DNA of 64,000 nt from Lentisphaerae bacterium GWF2_49_21 (GCA_001804805.1 MHBH01000005.1:62001-126000); one strand, 5' to 3'. Positions 18,318 through 28,510 are shown, counted from the stretch's first letter. The notes: a model not told the origin generated them from the sequence alone. Numbers and translations are program-made.

Positions 18318-19970
18318 TTATACTTGAAGAGTCATCAAAAATTCAATGTTAGTTTTAATTTTTTTCAATTTTCCTATCAAAAGCTCCATGGCTTCGACCG
18401 GGGGGACCCCGTTCATGGCCTTCCTGAGGGTCCATACGCGCTGGAGTTCATCGGGATGTAGAAGGAGCTCCTCCTTCCTGGTTCCGCTCTTCTCAATGTT
18501 GATCGCCGGATATATGCGCCTGTCGACAAGATGCCTGTCCAGATGCAGTTCCATGTTGCCGGTGCCCTTGAATTCCTCGAATATGACTTCATCCATGCGG
18601 CTGCCGGTATCTATGAGCGCGGTGGCTATGATTGTGAGGCTTCCGCCGGTTTCGATATTCCTTGCAGCGCCGAAGAATCTCTTCGGCTTGTGCAGTGCAT
18701 TCGCATCGACACCGCCTGACAGTATCTTTCCGCTGTGGGGCTGCAGCGTGTTATAGGCCCTTGCAAGACGGGTTATGCTGTCGAGCAGTATGACTACGTC
18801 CTTCTTGTATTCCACCATGCGCTTGGCTTTTTCGATGACCATTTCCGCGACTTGGACATGCCTCTCCGGCGGTTCATCGAAAGTAGAACTGACGACCTCG
18901 GCATTGACGTAGCGCTTCATGTCGGTCACTTCCTCAGGGCGTTCATCGATGAGGAGGACGATCATGTATGTTTCCGGGCTGTTTTTAAGAATGCTGTTTG
19001 CGATCTTCTGCAGCAGGACGGTCTTTCCGGTTCTTGGCTGGGCGACGATAAGGCCGCGCTGCCCTTTTCCTATTGGAGTGATAATGTCGACCACTCGTGT
19101 TGCGATCTCCTCCGGCTCCCTTTCAAGGATGAACCTCTTTGTCGGGAAATAGGGCACCAGGCTTTCAAACGGAATAATCTCCTTCTTCTTCTCCGTAGCC
19201 TCGTGGTTGATGGATTCGACCTTGAGCATCGCGAAGAAGCGTTCCTTCTCCCTTGGAGGCCTGATCTGGCCTGCGACATAGTCTCCTGTCTTGAGCGAGA
19301 ACCTTCTAATCTGGGACGGACTGAGATAGATGTCTTCGGGGGAGGGCAGGTAGCAGTAGCTGGGGGAGCGGAGGAATCCGAACCCATCAGTAAGGACTTC
19401 GAGATATCCGCTTCCATACATAAGGCCGTTCTTTTCGGCGTTCGCCTTGAGTATTTCGAAGATAAGCACGGATTTCTCAAGGGCGCCTATGCCTTCGACT
19501 CCGAGTTCGCTTCCCATTTTGGCAAGGTCTTCCATCCCCTTTTCCTGGAGTTCGGTGATGTTGAGGCTTGGCGCCGTCTTGTCCCTGATGGGCATATCGC
19601 CGTTCCTGAAGTTGTCCTGGCCGTTCTTATCCTCGCCCTGCTGTATTTGCTGGGCATGCTGGCCTTGCTGCGGCGGGAGGGCTTCGGATTCGGGCTTGGG
19701 TTTTATAGATTCATTGGACGAGCTTGGATGCGGCTGTACGGAATTTGCTGGATCATTGGCGTGTTCCATGGAGCCTCCTCTGTTTCCATATCCTCTGCGA
19801 TGATAAGGGCGTCTCTTGTATCTTGAGTCGGAGTCGGACGGACGTCTTTCCCTTTCATTTGCGAGGGGATCGTAGTATTCGGGGCGCTTGTCGGAACGGA
19901 TGCCGCCTGCCTGGCCTTCCGATGATGCCGACCTGTGTTTTCTTTCTTTTTCTTCAGCAGATCTTTCCAT
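18318..19970 (-). CDS. rho: Transcription termination factor Rho with long disordered N-terminal extension
   Basis: [80 protein letters not shown]. Confidence 0.97.
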   Translation of the reverse strand: MERSAEEKERKHRSASSEGQAGGIRSDKRPEYYDPLANERERRPSDSDSRYKRRPYHRRGYGNRGGSMEHANDPANSVQPHPSSSNESIKPKPESEALPPQQGQHAQQIQQGEDKNGQDNFRNGDMPIRDKTAPSLNITELQEKGMEDLAKMGSELGVEGIGALEKSVLIFEILKANAEKNGLMYGSGYLEVLTDGFGFLRSPSYCYLPSPEDIYLSPSQIRRFSLKTGDYVAGQIRPPREKERFFAMLKVESINHEATEKKKEIIPFESLVPYFPTKRFILEREPEEIATRVVDIITPIGKGQRGLIVAQPRTGKTVLLQKIANSILKNSPETYMIVLLIDERPEEVTDMKRYVNAEVVSSTFDEPPERHVQVAEMVIEKAKRMVEYKKDVVILLDSITRLARAYNTLQPHSGKILSGGVDANALHKPKRFFGAARNIETGGSLTIIATALIDTGSRMDEVIFEEFKGTGNMELHLDRHLVDRRIYPAINIEKSGTRKEELLLHPDELQRVWTLRKAMNGVPPVEAMELLIGKLKKIKTNIEFLMTLQV

Positions 19971-20556
19971 AATGCTTCCTTATATTTTTATTTAATGATT
20001 TGCATTGTTCAAAGAGGGATTTAAGGCTTCCGTTGTTGATGATTGCGAAATCAGCAAGTCCTAATTTGTCTGCGGGTGAAAGCTGAGATCTGCATCTTCT
20101 TGATATTTCCTTTTCGGACCATCCCCTTTTCTTCAGGCGCTCATGCTGGATTTCCTCGTCCGTCCATATTGAGACCACGCAGCCGAATTCCTTTTTCCAT
20201 CCTGCTTCGAAGAGAAGCGGAACTGCGAAGATGACATCCTTGTTAGTGGATTCCCTTGCTTCCTTCCTGGCTTTTTCAAGGACCTTGGGATGCAGCAGCG
20301 AGTTGAGCCACAGGATCTCTTTCCTGTTCCTGAAGACTATGTCCGCGATTTCCCCCCTGTTTATCTTACCATCCGGAAAGAAGACCTTCTTCCCCCATCT
20401 TTTCCTTACGGCCCCTGGCACCCCGCTGGCTGGATCATCATAGAGCTCATGGCATATCCTGTCTGCATCAAGAGTTTTCCAGCCGAAAGAGGAAAAGCAT
20501 TCAAGTGCAGAAGTTTTGCCGCAGCCAGTGCTGCCAGTTAAACCAACAAACATCAA
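19954..20556 (-). CDS. coaE: Dephospho-CoA kinase
   Basis: [36 protein letters not shown]; 3' end overlaps rho start. Confidence 0.93.
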   Translation of the reverse strand: MMFVGLTGSTGCGKTSALECFSSFGWKTLDADRICHELYDDPASGVPGAVRKRWGKKVFFPDGKINRGEIADIVFRNRKEILWLNSLLHPKVLEKARKEARESTNKDVIFAVPLLFEAGWKKEFGCVVSIWTDEEIQHERLKKRGWSEKEISRRCRSQLSPADKLGLADFAIINNGSLKSLFEQCKSLNKNIRKHYGKIC

Positions 20557-20769
20557 TTTGAAACTCTGTTACGGATTAAATATAAAAATTGAATAAGAGA
20601 CATGTAGTTGAAGAGCCGGGTTTCTATAAAAATGTAAAAAGTAAATGTTTTCTGCAGTGTTATGATTGTTCTGATTTTTTCTTAATCTATTGTTGCCTTT
20701 TTAAAATGCAAATAGAATTCAAGAAGATATATTCTTTTATTTTAAAGGCCGCGTCAAACGGGGATTTGC

Positions 20770-21351
20770 ATGGACAAGCAGAAAATAGTTTCAAGGAAAA
20801 GGATAGCATCCGGGAAATGGCTCTTCCTTGAGGAAGTCGCCTACATAGGCCATGATGGCGTCAGGAGGACCTGGGATTGCTCAATGAGGAGGAGGGGGGC
20901 GGCTGGCGCGGTCGCAATTGTCGCTCTGCTCAGGCCTTCCATGCGACTGGTGCTTGTCCGGCAGTTCCGCCCTCCGGTGGGCGGATATGTGATCGAATTC
21001 CCCGCCGGGCTTGTCGATAAGGATGAAAAACCCGTGGCAACTGCTAAAAGGGAGTTGTACGAGGAGACAGGATATTTTGGGAAGATAATGGATGTGTCAC
21101 GTCCTATATACAGCTCTCCCGGCATGACAGGGGAGTCTGTCCGCATCGTGAGGATGGAAGTCGATGAAAGGACTGCCAGGAACAGAAGGCCCAGAACTGC
21201 TTTTGACGACGGCGAACACATAGAGACCTTCCTTGTCCCCTTGAAGGGGCTTGGGGCTTTTCTTGAAAAGGCCTATGGAAAAGGAGATCTTCTTGATGCG
21301 AAGGTTGTGAGTTTTGCCAAAGGAATGCAGCTAGCAAAGGAGTTTGGATGA
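20770..21351 (+). CDS. NUDIX hydrolase (ADP-ribose pyrophosphatase-like)
   Basis: FPAGLVDKDEKPVATAKRELYEETGYFGK Nudix box. Confidence 0.9.
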   Translation: MDKQKIVSRKRIASGKWLFLEEVAYIGHDGVRRTWDCSMRRRGAAGAVAIVALLRPSMRLVLVRQFRPPVGGYVIEFPAGLVDKDEKPVATAKRELYEETGYFGKIMDVSRPIYSSPGMTGESVRIVRMEVDERTARNRRPRTAFDDGEHIETFLVPLKGLGAFLEKAYGKGDLLDAKVVSFAKGMQLAKEFG

Positions 21352-21435
21352 GGAGGTCAGGTGTCATGCTTGCCCCACGTCACGTAGTTACGCTAAAGCG
21401 GACGGAGTGGGGTGTCAGGGAAGACAAGCATATAA

Positions 21436-21624
21436 GATGAGAAGGACATATTGAAGTTTGAGCAGAAGGACAAGGAGAATCCTCCTCAAAAAGGCGGGAT
21501 AGTCTTTGCGGGAAGCTCCACTTTCACGAAATGGAGGAGCATGGGCGACGACTTCAAGCCGGTGCTGGATATAGAATACGGCCCTGTCAACGGCCCCATC
21601 AATGAACCAGTCAAAATAGTTTAG
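21436..21624 (+). pseudogene. Truncated SGNH/GDSL-hydrolase fragment
   Basis: Conceptual DILKFEQKDKENPPQKGGIVFAGSSTFTKWRSMGDDFKP resembles an SGNH block I region, then unrelated residues and TAG. Confidence 0.55.
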
Positions 21625-21647
21625 GCGATCTCAAACTCCCTTGGAAC

Positions 21648-21691
21648 GCCGACCTCCAGGTCGGCATAAGAGCCGGTCTGGAGACCGGCTC
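21648..21691. repeat. Tandem perfect hairpins
   Basis: GCCGACCT-CC-AGGTCGGC and GAGCCGGTCT-GG-AGACCGGCTC. Confidence 0.85.
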
Positions 21692-21738
21692 TTCTTTAAA
21701 ACAGGAGTTTTGAAATTGCCTCATGTTGAGTACAGAGG

Positions 21739-21758
21739 CAAACTAAAGTTTGTACTCC
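21739..21758 (-). repeat. REP-like hairpin GGAGTACAAACTTTAGTTTG
   Basis: Exact reverse-complement of 36997-37016. Confidence 0.75.
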
Positions 21759-21812
21759 AACGGGCAAGGTTGCGTAATAACAGTTCTTAGGAGTTGTGTA
21801 ATCAGTTCATAT

Positions 21813-21847
21813 ATATTTTCTCAAGGCGTCCTGCCTTGAGAAAATAT
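21813..21847 (-). terminator. 15-bp perfect hairpin abutting the stop of the YcfL-like gene
   Basis: ATATTTTCTCAAGGC-GTCCT-GCCTTGAGAAAATAT. Confidence 0.6.
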
Positions 21848-22269
21848 CAGTCCAGCGCCCTGGTCATCAGCTTGAAGTCCTTGCATCTTTCATTGGGGGA
21901 GACCGCTGAAAGGAAGAATTCCTCGCCGCCGTAAACAAACTTTTCGATCCAGGTGGTGGAGGCGGTAGCGACTTCCATGCCGGACTCATTGAACCACTGG
22001 AACCTGTAGGCGAACTTGTAGTCTGATTTACGTGCGTTCTTGAAGGTCACCTGGACTTTCATGAGGCCGCCGGTGATTTCCTGCTTGTCGACGCTGACGA
22101 TCTGCAACCTGTCGCTGAGAGTCTCGTCTGTCACGACCCTCTTGTTCCTCACGAAATCCTTCTCCATCGTCTTGTCAGTGTTCTCCACCGTGTTGACCGG
22201 GGAGTAGCAGGCTGGGATGAATATCACAAGAGCCAGGGCGGGAACCAGGAGAAGTTTCATTGTTTTCAT
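21847..22269 (-). CDS. YcfL-like lipoprotein (DUF1425)
   Basis: Lipobox IPACYS; KVQVTFKNARKSDYKFAYRFQWFNESGMEV...NERCKDFKLMTRA. Confidence 0.8.
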   Translation of the reverse strand: MKTMKLLLVPALALVIFIPACYSPVNTVENTDKTMEKDFVRNKRVVTDETLSDRLQIVSVDKQEITGGLMKVQVTFKNARKSDYKFAYRFQWFNESGMEVATASTTWIEKFVYGGEEFFLSAVSPNERCKDFKLMTRALD

Positions 22270-22304
22270 CAGAGCACCTCGTTAATTTGAATTTCTGTTA
22301 ATCT

Positions 22305-22326
22305 ACACGCTAAAGCTGTGAACTCC
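22305..22326 (-). repeat. REP-like hairpin GGAGTTCACAGCTTTAGCGTGT
   Basis: Reverse-complement identical to 34041-34062. Confidence 0.75.
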
Positions 22327-22387
22327 AACTTGAAAAATCCAGACTTCTTCATTTATAAATTCCGGAAGGTCTTTGCCTTTGCGGAAT

Positions 22388-23863
22388 TTATTCGAACTCG
22401 AACACCCTTGCTGAAATTCCAGTCTGCAATGTGTTGCGCACGTGTATTATGGCCCGTCTTTTCCCGACAGATATCTCAATCGGTTCTGCGGAGACCGTTG
22501 TGCCGTCGCGGGATACCGTCATCACCTTGAGCTTCCCGTCAGCAGGCCGTGGCAGCTGGGCGACCTGGTATTCGCAGGGAAGAGTCTGCCAGCAGCGTGT
22601 GTCAGCGGTGTTGAAAGTATACTTGTAGATGCTGGTTCCGATTACTGTTCCTATCAACACTATTACGCCTTCAATTCCTCCGACCTGGCTTGCGGCCACG
22701 ATTGCCGCCGCGCTTGCGCCCTCCTTGATTATTGTAGATATTACGAGCCGGGTTATCATTCCCGGGAAAATAACCTTGTATTCCTGGGATACGACCGCGT
22801 CCATCGATGATATTGTCGCAGTCTTGTATGTTTTCCCGGATGAGTCAGTGATTTCCAGGCATCCTGTCGGGACATTATAGTATTCCAGGTCGGAATAGGC
22901 TATCCCGGAATATCCCGTCGGAAGGATAATCTGGAACTTCTGTTCGCGGAGCGCCGGTGCAAGCCCGTTCTCGAAGATGACATAAATGATGTTTCCATCA
23001 AGCGGATGATTAAAGGGTGGGGCTCCAGAGAGTTCCTTTGGCGGGCTGCTTCCTGCCCTTTGCGCGACCGTGACATAATATCTTTGGGCAAGCTTATTTT
23101 CAACGTCCATCTTGTAGAGGTTCCTGAAATCGACCTCCGCCTCCCCGAAATTCCCGTCCAGCAGATAACGTATGCCCGACATATAGGTCACGAACGGATT
23201 CATCAGATCCCCGTACGTCTTGTTCGACTTGGACTTCATGTCGTCGAAGGACTTCTTGACTTCCGGGTGTTCGTTCTGAACTCCTTCGAAGCTTACGCTC
23301 TGTCCGGCCTTCTCCGACTCCTTCTTATTCTCATCCTCCTGTTTTTTTATCTGGTCCGCGAACTTCTTTTCAGCCTCCTTCTGCCGTTCATATGCGCGGC
23401 GGAGTTCCACGCCCGCATCATTGGGATTCCCGAGGGCGTAATAGTTGAGCGCCTTGTAGGTGTTGACGAGTATCCTGTCGTAGTTGAAACCGCTGTATGG
23501 AAGGGCGTTCTGGTTTGTGAAGGCGGCACCTGTTTCGGCGCCAGCCTCGCGTAAATTGATGGCGGCGCGATCATCATATTCCTTTATCAGGGTCTCGCAC
23601 TTTTCGAAGGCCGCAAGGCTTCCCTTGTAGTCGCCAGTATCAAACTTGATCTTGCCCTGTTCGAGCCTCCACATCAACTCGTCCCCGGTACCCTCATGCT
23701 TTTCGGCCTTGCTGTCTATCAGCTTTGTGGCCTCGTCCAGGTTTCCGGCCATATATGCCGTCATCAGCGACTCTTTCTGGGATCTGGACGTGTAGATGGT
23801 GGAACATCCTGTGGAAAGAAGCAGGATAAGGACAAATGAATATTTGAAAGGATTAAAAGTCAT
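22388..23863 (-). CDS. COG3014-like lipoprotein
   Basis: Lipobox LLLSTGCS; helical TPR-like region; sits with YcfL-like and CsgG/LpoB-like genes. Confidence 0.75.
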   Translation of the reverse strand: MTFNPFKYSFVLILLLSTGCSTIYTSRSQKESLMTAYMAGNLDEATKLIDSKAEKHEGTGDELMWRLEQGKIKFDTGDYKGSLAAFEKCETLIKEYDDRAAINLREAGAETGAAFTNQNALPYSGFNYDRILVNTYKALNYYALGNPNDAGVELRRAYERQKEAEKKFADQIKKQEDENKKESEKAGQSVSFEGVQNEHPEVKKSFDDMKSKSNKTYGDLMNPFVTYMSGIRYLLDGNFGEAEVDFRNLYKMDVENKLAQRYYVTVAQRAGSSPPKELSGAPPFNHPLDGNIIYVIFENGLAPALREQKFQIILPTGYSGIAYSDLEYYNVPTGCLEITDSSGKTYKTATISSMDAVVSQEYKVIFPGMITRLVISTIIKEGASAAAIVAASQVGGIEGVIVLIGTVIGTSIYKYTFNTADTRCWQTLPCEYQVAQLPRPADGKLKVMTVSRDGTTVSAEPIEISVGKRRAIIHVRNTLQTGISARVFEFE

Positions 23864-23954
23864 AATTCTTGAGAATTTACAGACACGGAACATATGGAAC
23901 CATTGAATCCCATGCTCATCAATTCTCCAATCCGCCGGTTTGCCGGTTATTCTA

Positions 23955-24917
23955 TCACCATCCGGGAGTCGCTCTCGGAGTGGCGGGTTCTACGTCTTTT
24001 TCCTTCTTTTCAACCTGCCTGCAGATGCCGCCGACTTCCAGAACGCCTTCGGATTTGAGTATCTTCGCCTTCGAGAATTTCTGCTGGACGGAAGTGACTT
24101 CGATAAGTCCGATCTTTGTCTCCTCTGATCCGATGGATTCGCCGGTGTCCGGGTCCTTGACGATATCACCCTGCGAGTAGACTTCGTACTGCCCGCCAAC
24201 AACAAGACCTGTGCCTTCACCGCGGTTCAGGACAAGTTCCTCGCCCTGGACAGAGGCTATTTTTACAGGATATATCCCTTCAAGGATATAGTTTGATGCA
24301 GACACGGCGCAGTCGGTGAAAAGCCTGTCCCTGTAGTCGCCGCCGGTCATGTTCCTGCGTTCAGCGGCCGGAATATCCCTGCTGTCGAGTTTCCTCGTGA
24401 TCGTGTTGGCGCATACCACTTTGCCGGACTTGGTTTCAACTACCCTGAAGTGGACTTTCATTGTGCCCTTGAGCCTTATGGAAGTCTCCTTGGTTATCTC
24501 GATGTATTTGCTTTCGACTAAGAATTCAACTCTGTCGACATGTCCTACCACGAGAAAATCTGCGACGAGGAGTTTTCCGATGCGCTGTTCCTCACCGGGT
24601 TTGCAGTATTCGGACTCGGTCAGCTTGTTCTCCTTCATTATCTTTTCGACGAATGATCTTTCAAGGACTGAGAACTTGCGGGACTTCACGAGGTTCTGGA
24701 GGAGCTGGTCGGCGAATTCGCTTTCGACCACCTGGATCTTCATTTCGCTCTCATTGACATTGATCTGGATGTTCCTCGGCTCAAGCACGAACGGCAGGAC
24801 GGCCAGTGTCGGTTTCTCAGGTTTTGCCGGTGCCGCAGCCTTCTCCTGGGCGAAAATGCCTGCCGATGAAGCAGTGAAGATGAAAAGCATCATTGTGATT
24901 CTCAGAAAATTTTTCAT
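23955..24917 (-). CDS. CsgG/LpoB-like curli-assembly/penicillin-binding-protein-activator family protein
   Basis: Signal peptide; LAVLPF, ESEFADQLLQNLVKSRKFSVLERSFVEKIMKE; LLVADFLVVGHVD. Confidence 0.75.
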   Translation of the reverse strand: MKNFLRITMMLFIFTASSAGIFAQEKAAAPAKPEKPTLAVLPFVLEPRNIQINVNESEMKIQVVESEFADQLLQNLVKSRKFSVLERSFVEKIMKENKLTESEYCKPGEEQRIGKLLVADFLVVGHVDRVEFLVESKYIEITKETSIRLKGTMKVHFRVVETKSGKVVCANTITRKLDSRDIPAAERRNMTGGDYRDRLFTDCAVSASNYILEGIYPVKIASVQGEELVLNRGEGTGLVVGGQYEVYSQGDIVKDPDTGESIGSEETKIGLIEVTSVQQKFSKAKILKSEGVLEVGGICRQVEKKEKDVEPATPRATPGW

Positions 24918-25201
24918 ATGGCCTCCAATAGGTTTATTTATTTGAGCGGGAATATACATCCATACCTGCCGAATTCAATATGGATAAGTTTATGCTGCAA
25001 TCAAGATTATATAACCACAGAACACACGGAACACACAGAATAATATAACCACGAAATACACTAAATACACGAAAAAGGCATTGTTAGGGTTTTGCTGTGC
25101 AAAAACTTAACAATATGCTTTCAAATAGACGTGCATAAAAAACAAGAAAATGACGGATAGTAGTACAGACGACGCAGAAATAATAAACGCACATGGAAGT
25201 T

Positions 25202-25229
25202 ATAAAATATTGCGCACGCAATATTTTAT
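25202..25229 (-). terminator. 13-bp perfect hairpin abutting stop of zinc-ribbon gene
   Basis: ATAAAATATTGCG-CA-CGCAATATTTTAT. Confidence 0.55.
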
Positions 25230-25546
25230 CAGAAGTCGTCTTCCTTTGGCGGCAGCGGCTTGGCCTGTCCGTCGAAATTGAATTTGTCCTTCATGGTGGG
25301 GATCATCCCAATGGAAGTCCGGGAGAGCCTTACCGTGCCTTTCGCGATCGTCTCATTGATCTCAACGCCGGTGATGGTGCCGGTTTCAGTGATATTGTAG
25401 TTCTCTGTTTCAGCCTGGTCCGGCTTCGGGATCTCGAAGACGAATTCGCATTCCGCGCATTCGGCAGCCTCTCCGGCAAACTCAAGCGGAACGGAGAACA
25501 CCGCCTTGCACTTCGGGCATGAAACTTTGAATTCCTTGCTGTCCAT
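25229..25546 (-). CDS. Zinc-ribbon domain protein (MJ0042-like)
   Basis: KVSCPKCKAVFSVPLEFAGEAAECAECEFVFEIP. Confidence 0.75.
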   Translation of the reverse strand: MDSKEFKVSCPKCKAVFSVPLEFAGEAAECAECEFVFEIPKPDQAETENYNITETGTITGVEINETIAKGTVRLSRTSIGMIPTMKDKFNFDGQAKPLPPKEDDF

Positions 25547-25781
25547 ATATATATTCTGTGTTTTCCGGTAAAAATGTTATTTGAGAAGATAAAATTTAAT
25601 GTGGCTTTATTTAAATTCCAGTGCACACAGGAAAATATATTACTATGTTTTGAAACATAATGCTTTTTTTGCTCCGGGACGGATATCTCCGGCAAATTTC
25701 CTCCTCTTGGTTGATATTCACATAAATAAGCTTAAATTTTCGGGTTTGATTTGCTTTAATTTACATTTAAGGAATAGGAAT

Positions 25782-28454
25782 ATGAGCACAGAAGAGATGC
25801 CAAAGGCGTATGAGCCGGGCAATATTGAGAACAAATGGTACCCGATCTGGGAAGAACGGGGTTGTTTCAAAGGGAATCCGGATTCCGGAAAAAAACCATA
25901 TTCAATTGTAATACCGCCACCCAATGTCACCGGGATACTGACAATGGGGCATGTCCTGAACAACACCCTGCAGGACATCCTTATCCGCTGGCGCAGGATG
26001 CAGGGATACGAGGCCTGCTGGTTCCCCGGAACCGATCATGCTGGAATCGCCACCGAAACCCGTGTCGACAAACAACTCCGCGAAACAGAAGGCCACGGAC
26101 GCGACCACTATGGCCGCGAAGAGTTCGTCAAACGCGTCTGGCAATGGAAGGAACAGTACGGTGGAACTATAATCAAGCAGCTGCGTAAGCTCGGAACGTC
26201 CTGCGACTGGGAACGCGAACGCTTCACGATGGACGAGGGCTTGAACAACGCAGTCCGTCTCGTCTTCGTAAAACTTTATGAAAAAGGTTATCTCTACCGC
26301 GGATGCCGCATGATCAACTGGTGCCCGGTTTCAAAGACAGCCCTCTCCGATGAGGAAGTCATACACAAGGAAGTCCACGGATATTTCTATCATTTCAAGT
26401 ATCCCCTTTCGGACGGCTCGGGACATCTTGTGATCGCAACCACACGCCCGGAAACAATGCTTGGAGATACTGCAGTCGCCGTCAATCCCGCCGACGAACG
26501 CTATAAGAATATTGTAGGAAAGACTGTCGACCTGCCGCTTACCGGAAGAAAAATTCCTGTCATTGCGGATGAACACGCCGATCCTGCGTTCGGAACTGGC
26601 TGCGTGAAGATAACGCCCGCCCACGATCCGAACGATTTCAATGTCGGCCTCCGCCACAAGCTCCAGATCCTGAATGTCATGAACGCCGACGCCACCATGA
26701 ACGAGGCCGCAGGCGAGGAGTTTGTCGGACTCGACCGCTTCGAGTGCCGCGAGAAGATCGTGAGGCTCATGCAGGATGCGAAGCTTGTTGTCAAGATCGA
26801 GGACCACATGCACAGCGTCGGATATTCCGAACGCGGCGACGTTCCGATCGAGCCGCGCGCCAGCGAACAGTGGTTCGTCCGGATGGATGAGCTTGCGAAA
26901 CCCGCAATCAACGCCGTCCGTTCCGGCGAGATCAAGTTCTATCCAGACCGCTGGACCAAGACATATTTCCACTGGATGGAGAACATCAAGGACTGGTGCA
27001 TAAGCCGCCAGATCTGGTGGGGGCACCGCATTCCCGCCTGGTACCACAAGAAGACCGGGAAGATATTTGTCGGTCTCGAAGCTCCGAAAGATATTGAGAA
27101 CTGGACGCAGGACGAGGATGTGCTTGACACCTGGTTCAGCTCCTGGCTCTGGCCTTTCTCCATCATGGGATGGCCGGATGAGACGAAGGAGCAGAAGTTC
27201 TTCTATCCTACGAGCGATCTGGTTACAGGACCCGACATTATTTTCTTCTGGGTCGCCAGGATGATTGTCGCAGGATACGAGTTCAAGGGGGCCCTGCCTT
27301 TCAAAAACGTCTATTTCACAAGCATCATCCGCGATGAAAGCGGACGCAAGCTGAGCAAGTCACTTGGGAATTCGCCGGATCCTCTGGACGTGATAAAGAA
27401 CTACGGAGCGGACGCACTACGCTTCTCAATAATATATATAGCGCCGCTTGGAATGGACATCCGGTACAGCAACGAGAAATGCGAACTTGGCAGGAACTTC
27501 GCCAACAAGCTCTGGAACGCCTCGCGTTTCCGCCGCATGCAGGGCGACCCCGGCAAGCCGGTTTTCGACTTTGACTCTTTGACTGCCGAACAGTTGTCTT
27601 CTGACGACAAATGGATTCTTGGCAGGCTCAACCAGGTTGTGACCTCCGTGAACGATTCCCTGGAGAATTTCAGGTTCCACGACGCAGTGCACGGCCTCTA
27701 CGAATTCGTCTGGGGTGAGTTCTGCGACTGGTACATCGAAGTGGCGAAGGAGAATTTCTTCAGCAAGGACAATCCTGAGAAGCGCAACAGGGGGCTCGGG
27801 CTCTTCGACTATGCGATGTTCACGATCCTGAAGCTCCTGCATCCGTTCATGCCGTTTGTCACCGAGGAGATATCCCATCAGATGGGATATCTAAAGGAAG
27901 ATGAAAGCATAATGCTTGCCGAATTCCCGAAGCCTGTGGAACCTGCGAAACTCGCAGTCCTCGGCATAAGCGAGGAACTGATAAAGCGCGTTGTTGCGAA
28001 GTTCGCAATAATCAGCGCCGGCAGGAATCTGCGCGTCAGCTGCAATATCGCGCCGTCCCTGAAGATAAAATATTTCATCAAGCCGATCGATACCGGAACG
28101 GAGAAGTTCCTGCAGGAGCAGAAATCGTCCATCGAGATGCTGCTGCGCGCCGAAAGCGCCGTCATAGATGCGGACTTCGCAGCTTCTGGACCGGCTCCGT
28201 CGATCGTCACGGACGCCGGCACGATCTTCCTTCCTCTCGACGGACTTGTCGATGTCGCTGCGGAACTCGCAAAGCTCCAGAAGCAGAAGAAGGATCTTGA
28301 AGGCTGGATCGCCGGTTCGAAGGCGAAGCTGTCCAACGAGAGATTCGTCAGCAAGGCTCCGCCAAAGGTCATAGAGGACTCCAAGAAGATGCTTGCCGAG
28401 AACGAGGACAAGTTGAAGCGCGTGGAAGACATGATAACGGCCTTGCGCCGATAA
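25782..28454 (+). CDS. valS: Valine--tRNA ligase
   Basis: PPPNVTGILTMGHVLNNTLQD, KLSKSLGNSPDP, C-terminal coiled-coil; start MSTEEMPKAYEPG. Confidence 0.97.
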   Translation: MSTEEMPKAYEPGNIENKWYPIWEERGCFKGNPDSGKKPYSIVIPPPNVTGILTMGHVLNNTLQDILIRWRRMQGYEACWFPGTDHAGIATETRVDKQLRETEGHGRDHYGREEFVKRVWQWKEQYGGTIIKQLRKLGTSCDWERERFTMDEGLNNAVRLVFVKLYEKGYLYRGCRMINWCPVSKTALSDEEVIHKEVHGYFYHFKYPLSDGSGHLVIATTRPETMLGDTAVAVNPADERYKNIVGKTVDLPLTGRKIPVIADEHADPAFGTGCVKITPAHDPNDFNVGLRHKLQILNVMNADATMNEAAGEEFVGLDRFECREKIVRLMQDAKLVVKIEDHMHSVGYSERGDVPIEPRASEQWFVRMDELAKPAINAVRSGEIKFYPDRWTKTYFHWMENIKDWCISRQIWWGHRIPAWYHKKTGKIFVGLEAPKDIENWTQDEDVLDTWFSSWLWPFSIMGWPDETKEQKFFYPTSDLVTGPDIIFFWVARMIVAGYEFKGALPFKNVYFTSIIRDESGRKLSKSLGNSPDPLDVIKNYGADALRFSIIYIAPLGMDIRYSNEKCELGRNFANKLWNASRFRRMQGDPGKPVFDFDSLTAEQLSSDDKWILGRLNQVVTSVNDSLENFRFHDAVHGLYEFVWGEFCDWYIEVAKENFFSKDNPEKRNRGLGLFDYAMFTILKLLHPFMPFVTEEISHQMGYLKEDESIMLAEFPKPVEPAKLAVLGISEELIKRVVAKFAIISAGRNLRVSCNIAPSLKIKYFIKPIDTGTEKFLQEQKSSIEMLLRAESAVIDADFAASGPAPSIVTDAGTIFLPLDGLVDVAAELAKLQKQKKDLEGWIAGSKAKLSNERFVSKAPPKVIEDSKKMLAENEDKLKRVEDMITALRR

Positions 28455-28488
28455 AATCCGCTCCGCGTATTTTATATTTTGACATATC

Positions 28489-28510
28489 GGAGCGCCGGCG
28501 TCTCGCCGGC
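28489..28510 (+). repeat. REP-like hairpin GGAGCGCCGGCGTCTCGCCGGC
   Basis: Stem GCCGGCG-TCT-CGCCGGC; relatives at 32371-32392 and 33916-33937. Confidence 0.8.

Noticed and set aside
21436-21624. Programmed frameshift to rescue the SGNH-like fragment
   Set aside because: Later SGNH blocks are not visible in any frame downstream; deletion is the simpler explanation.
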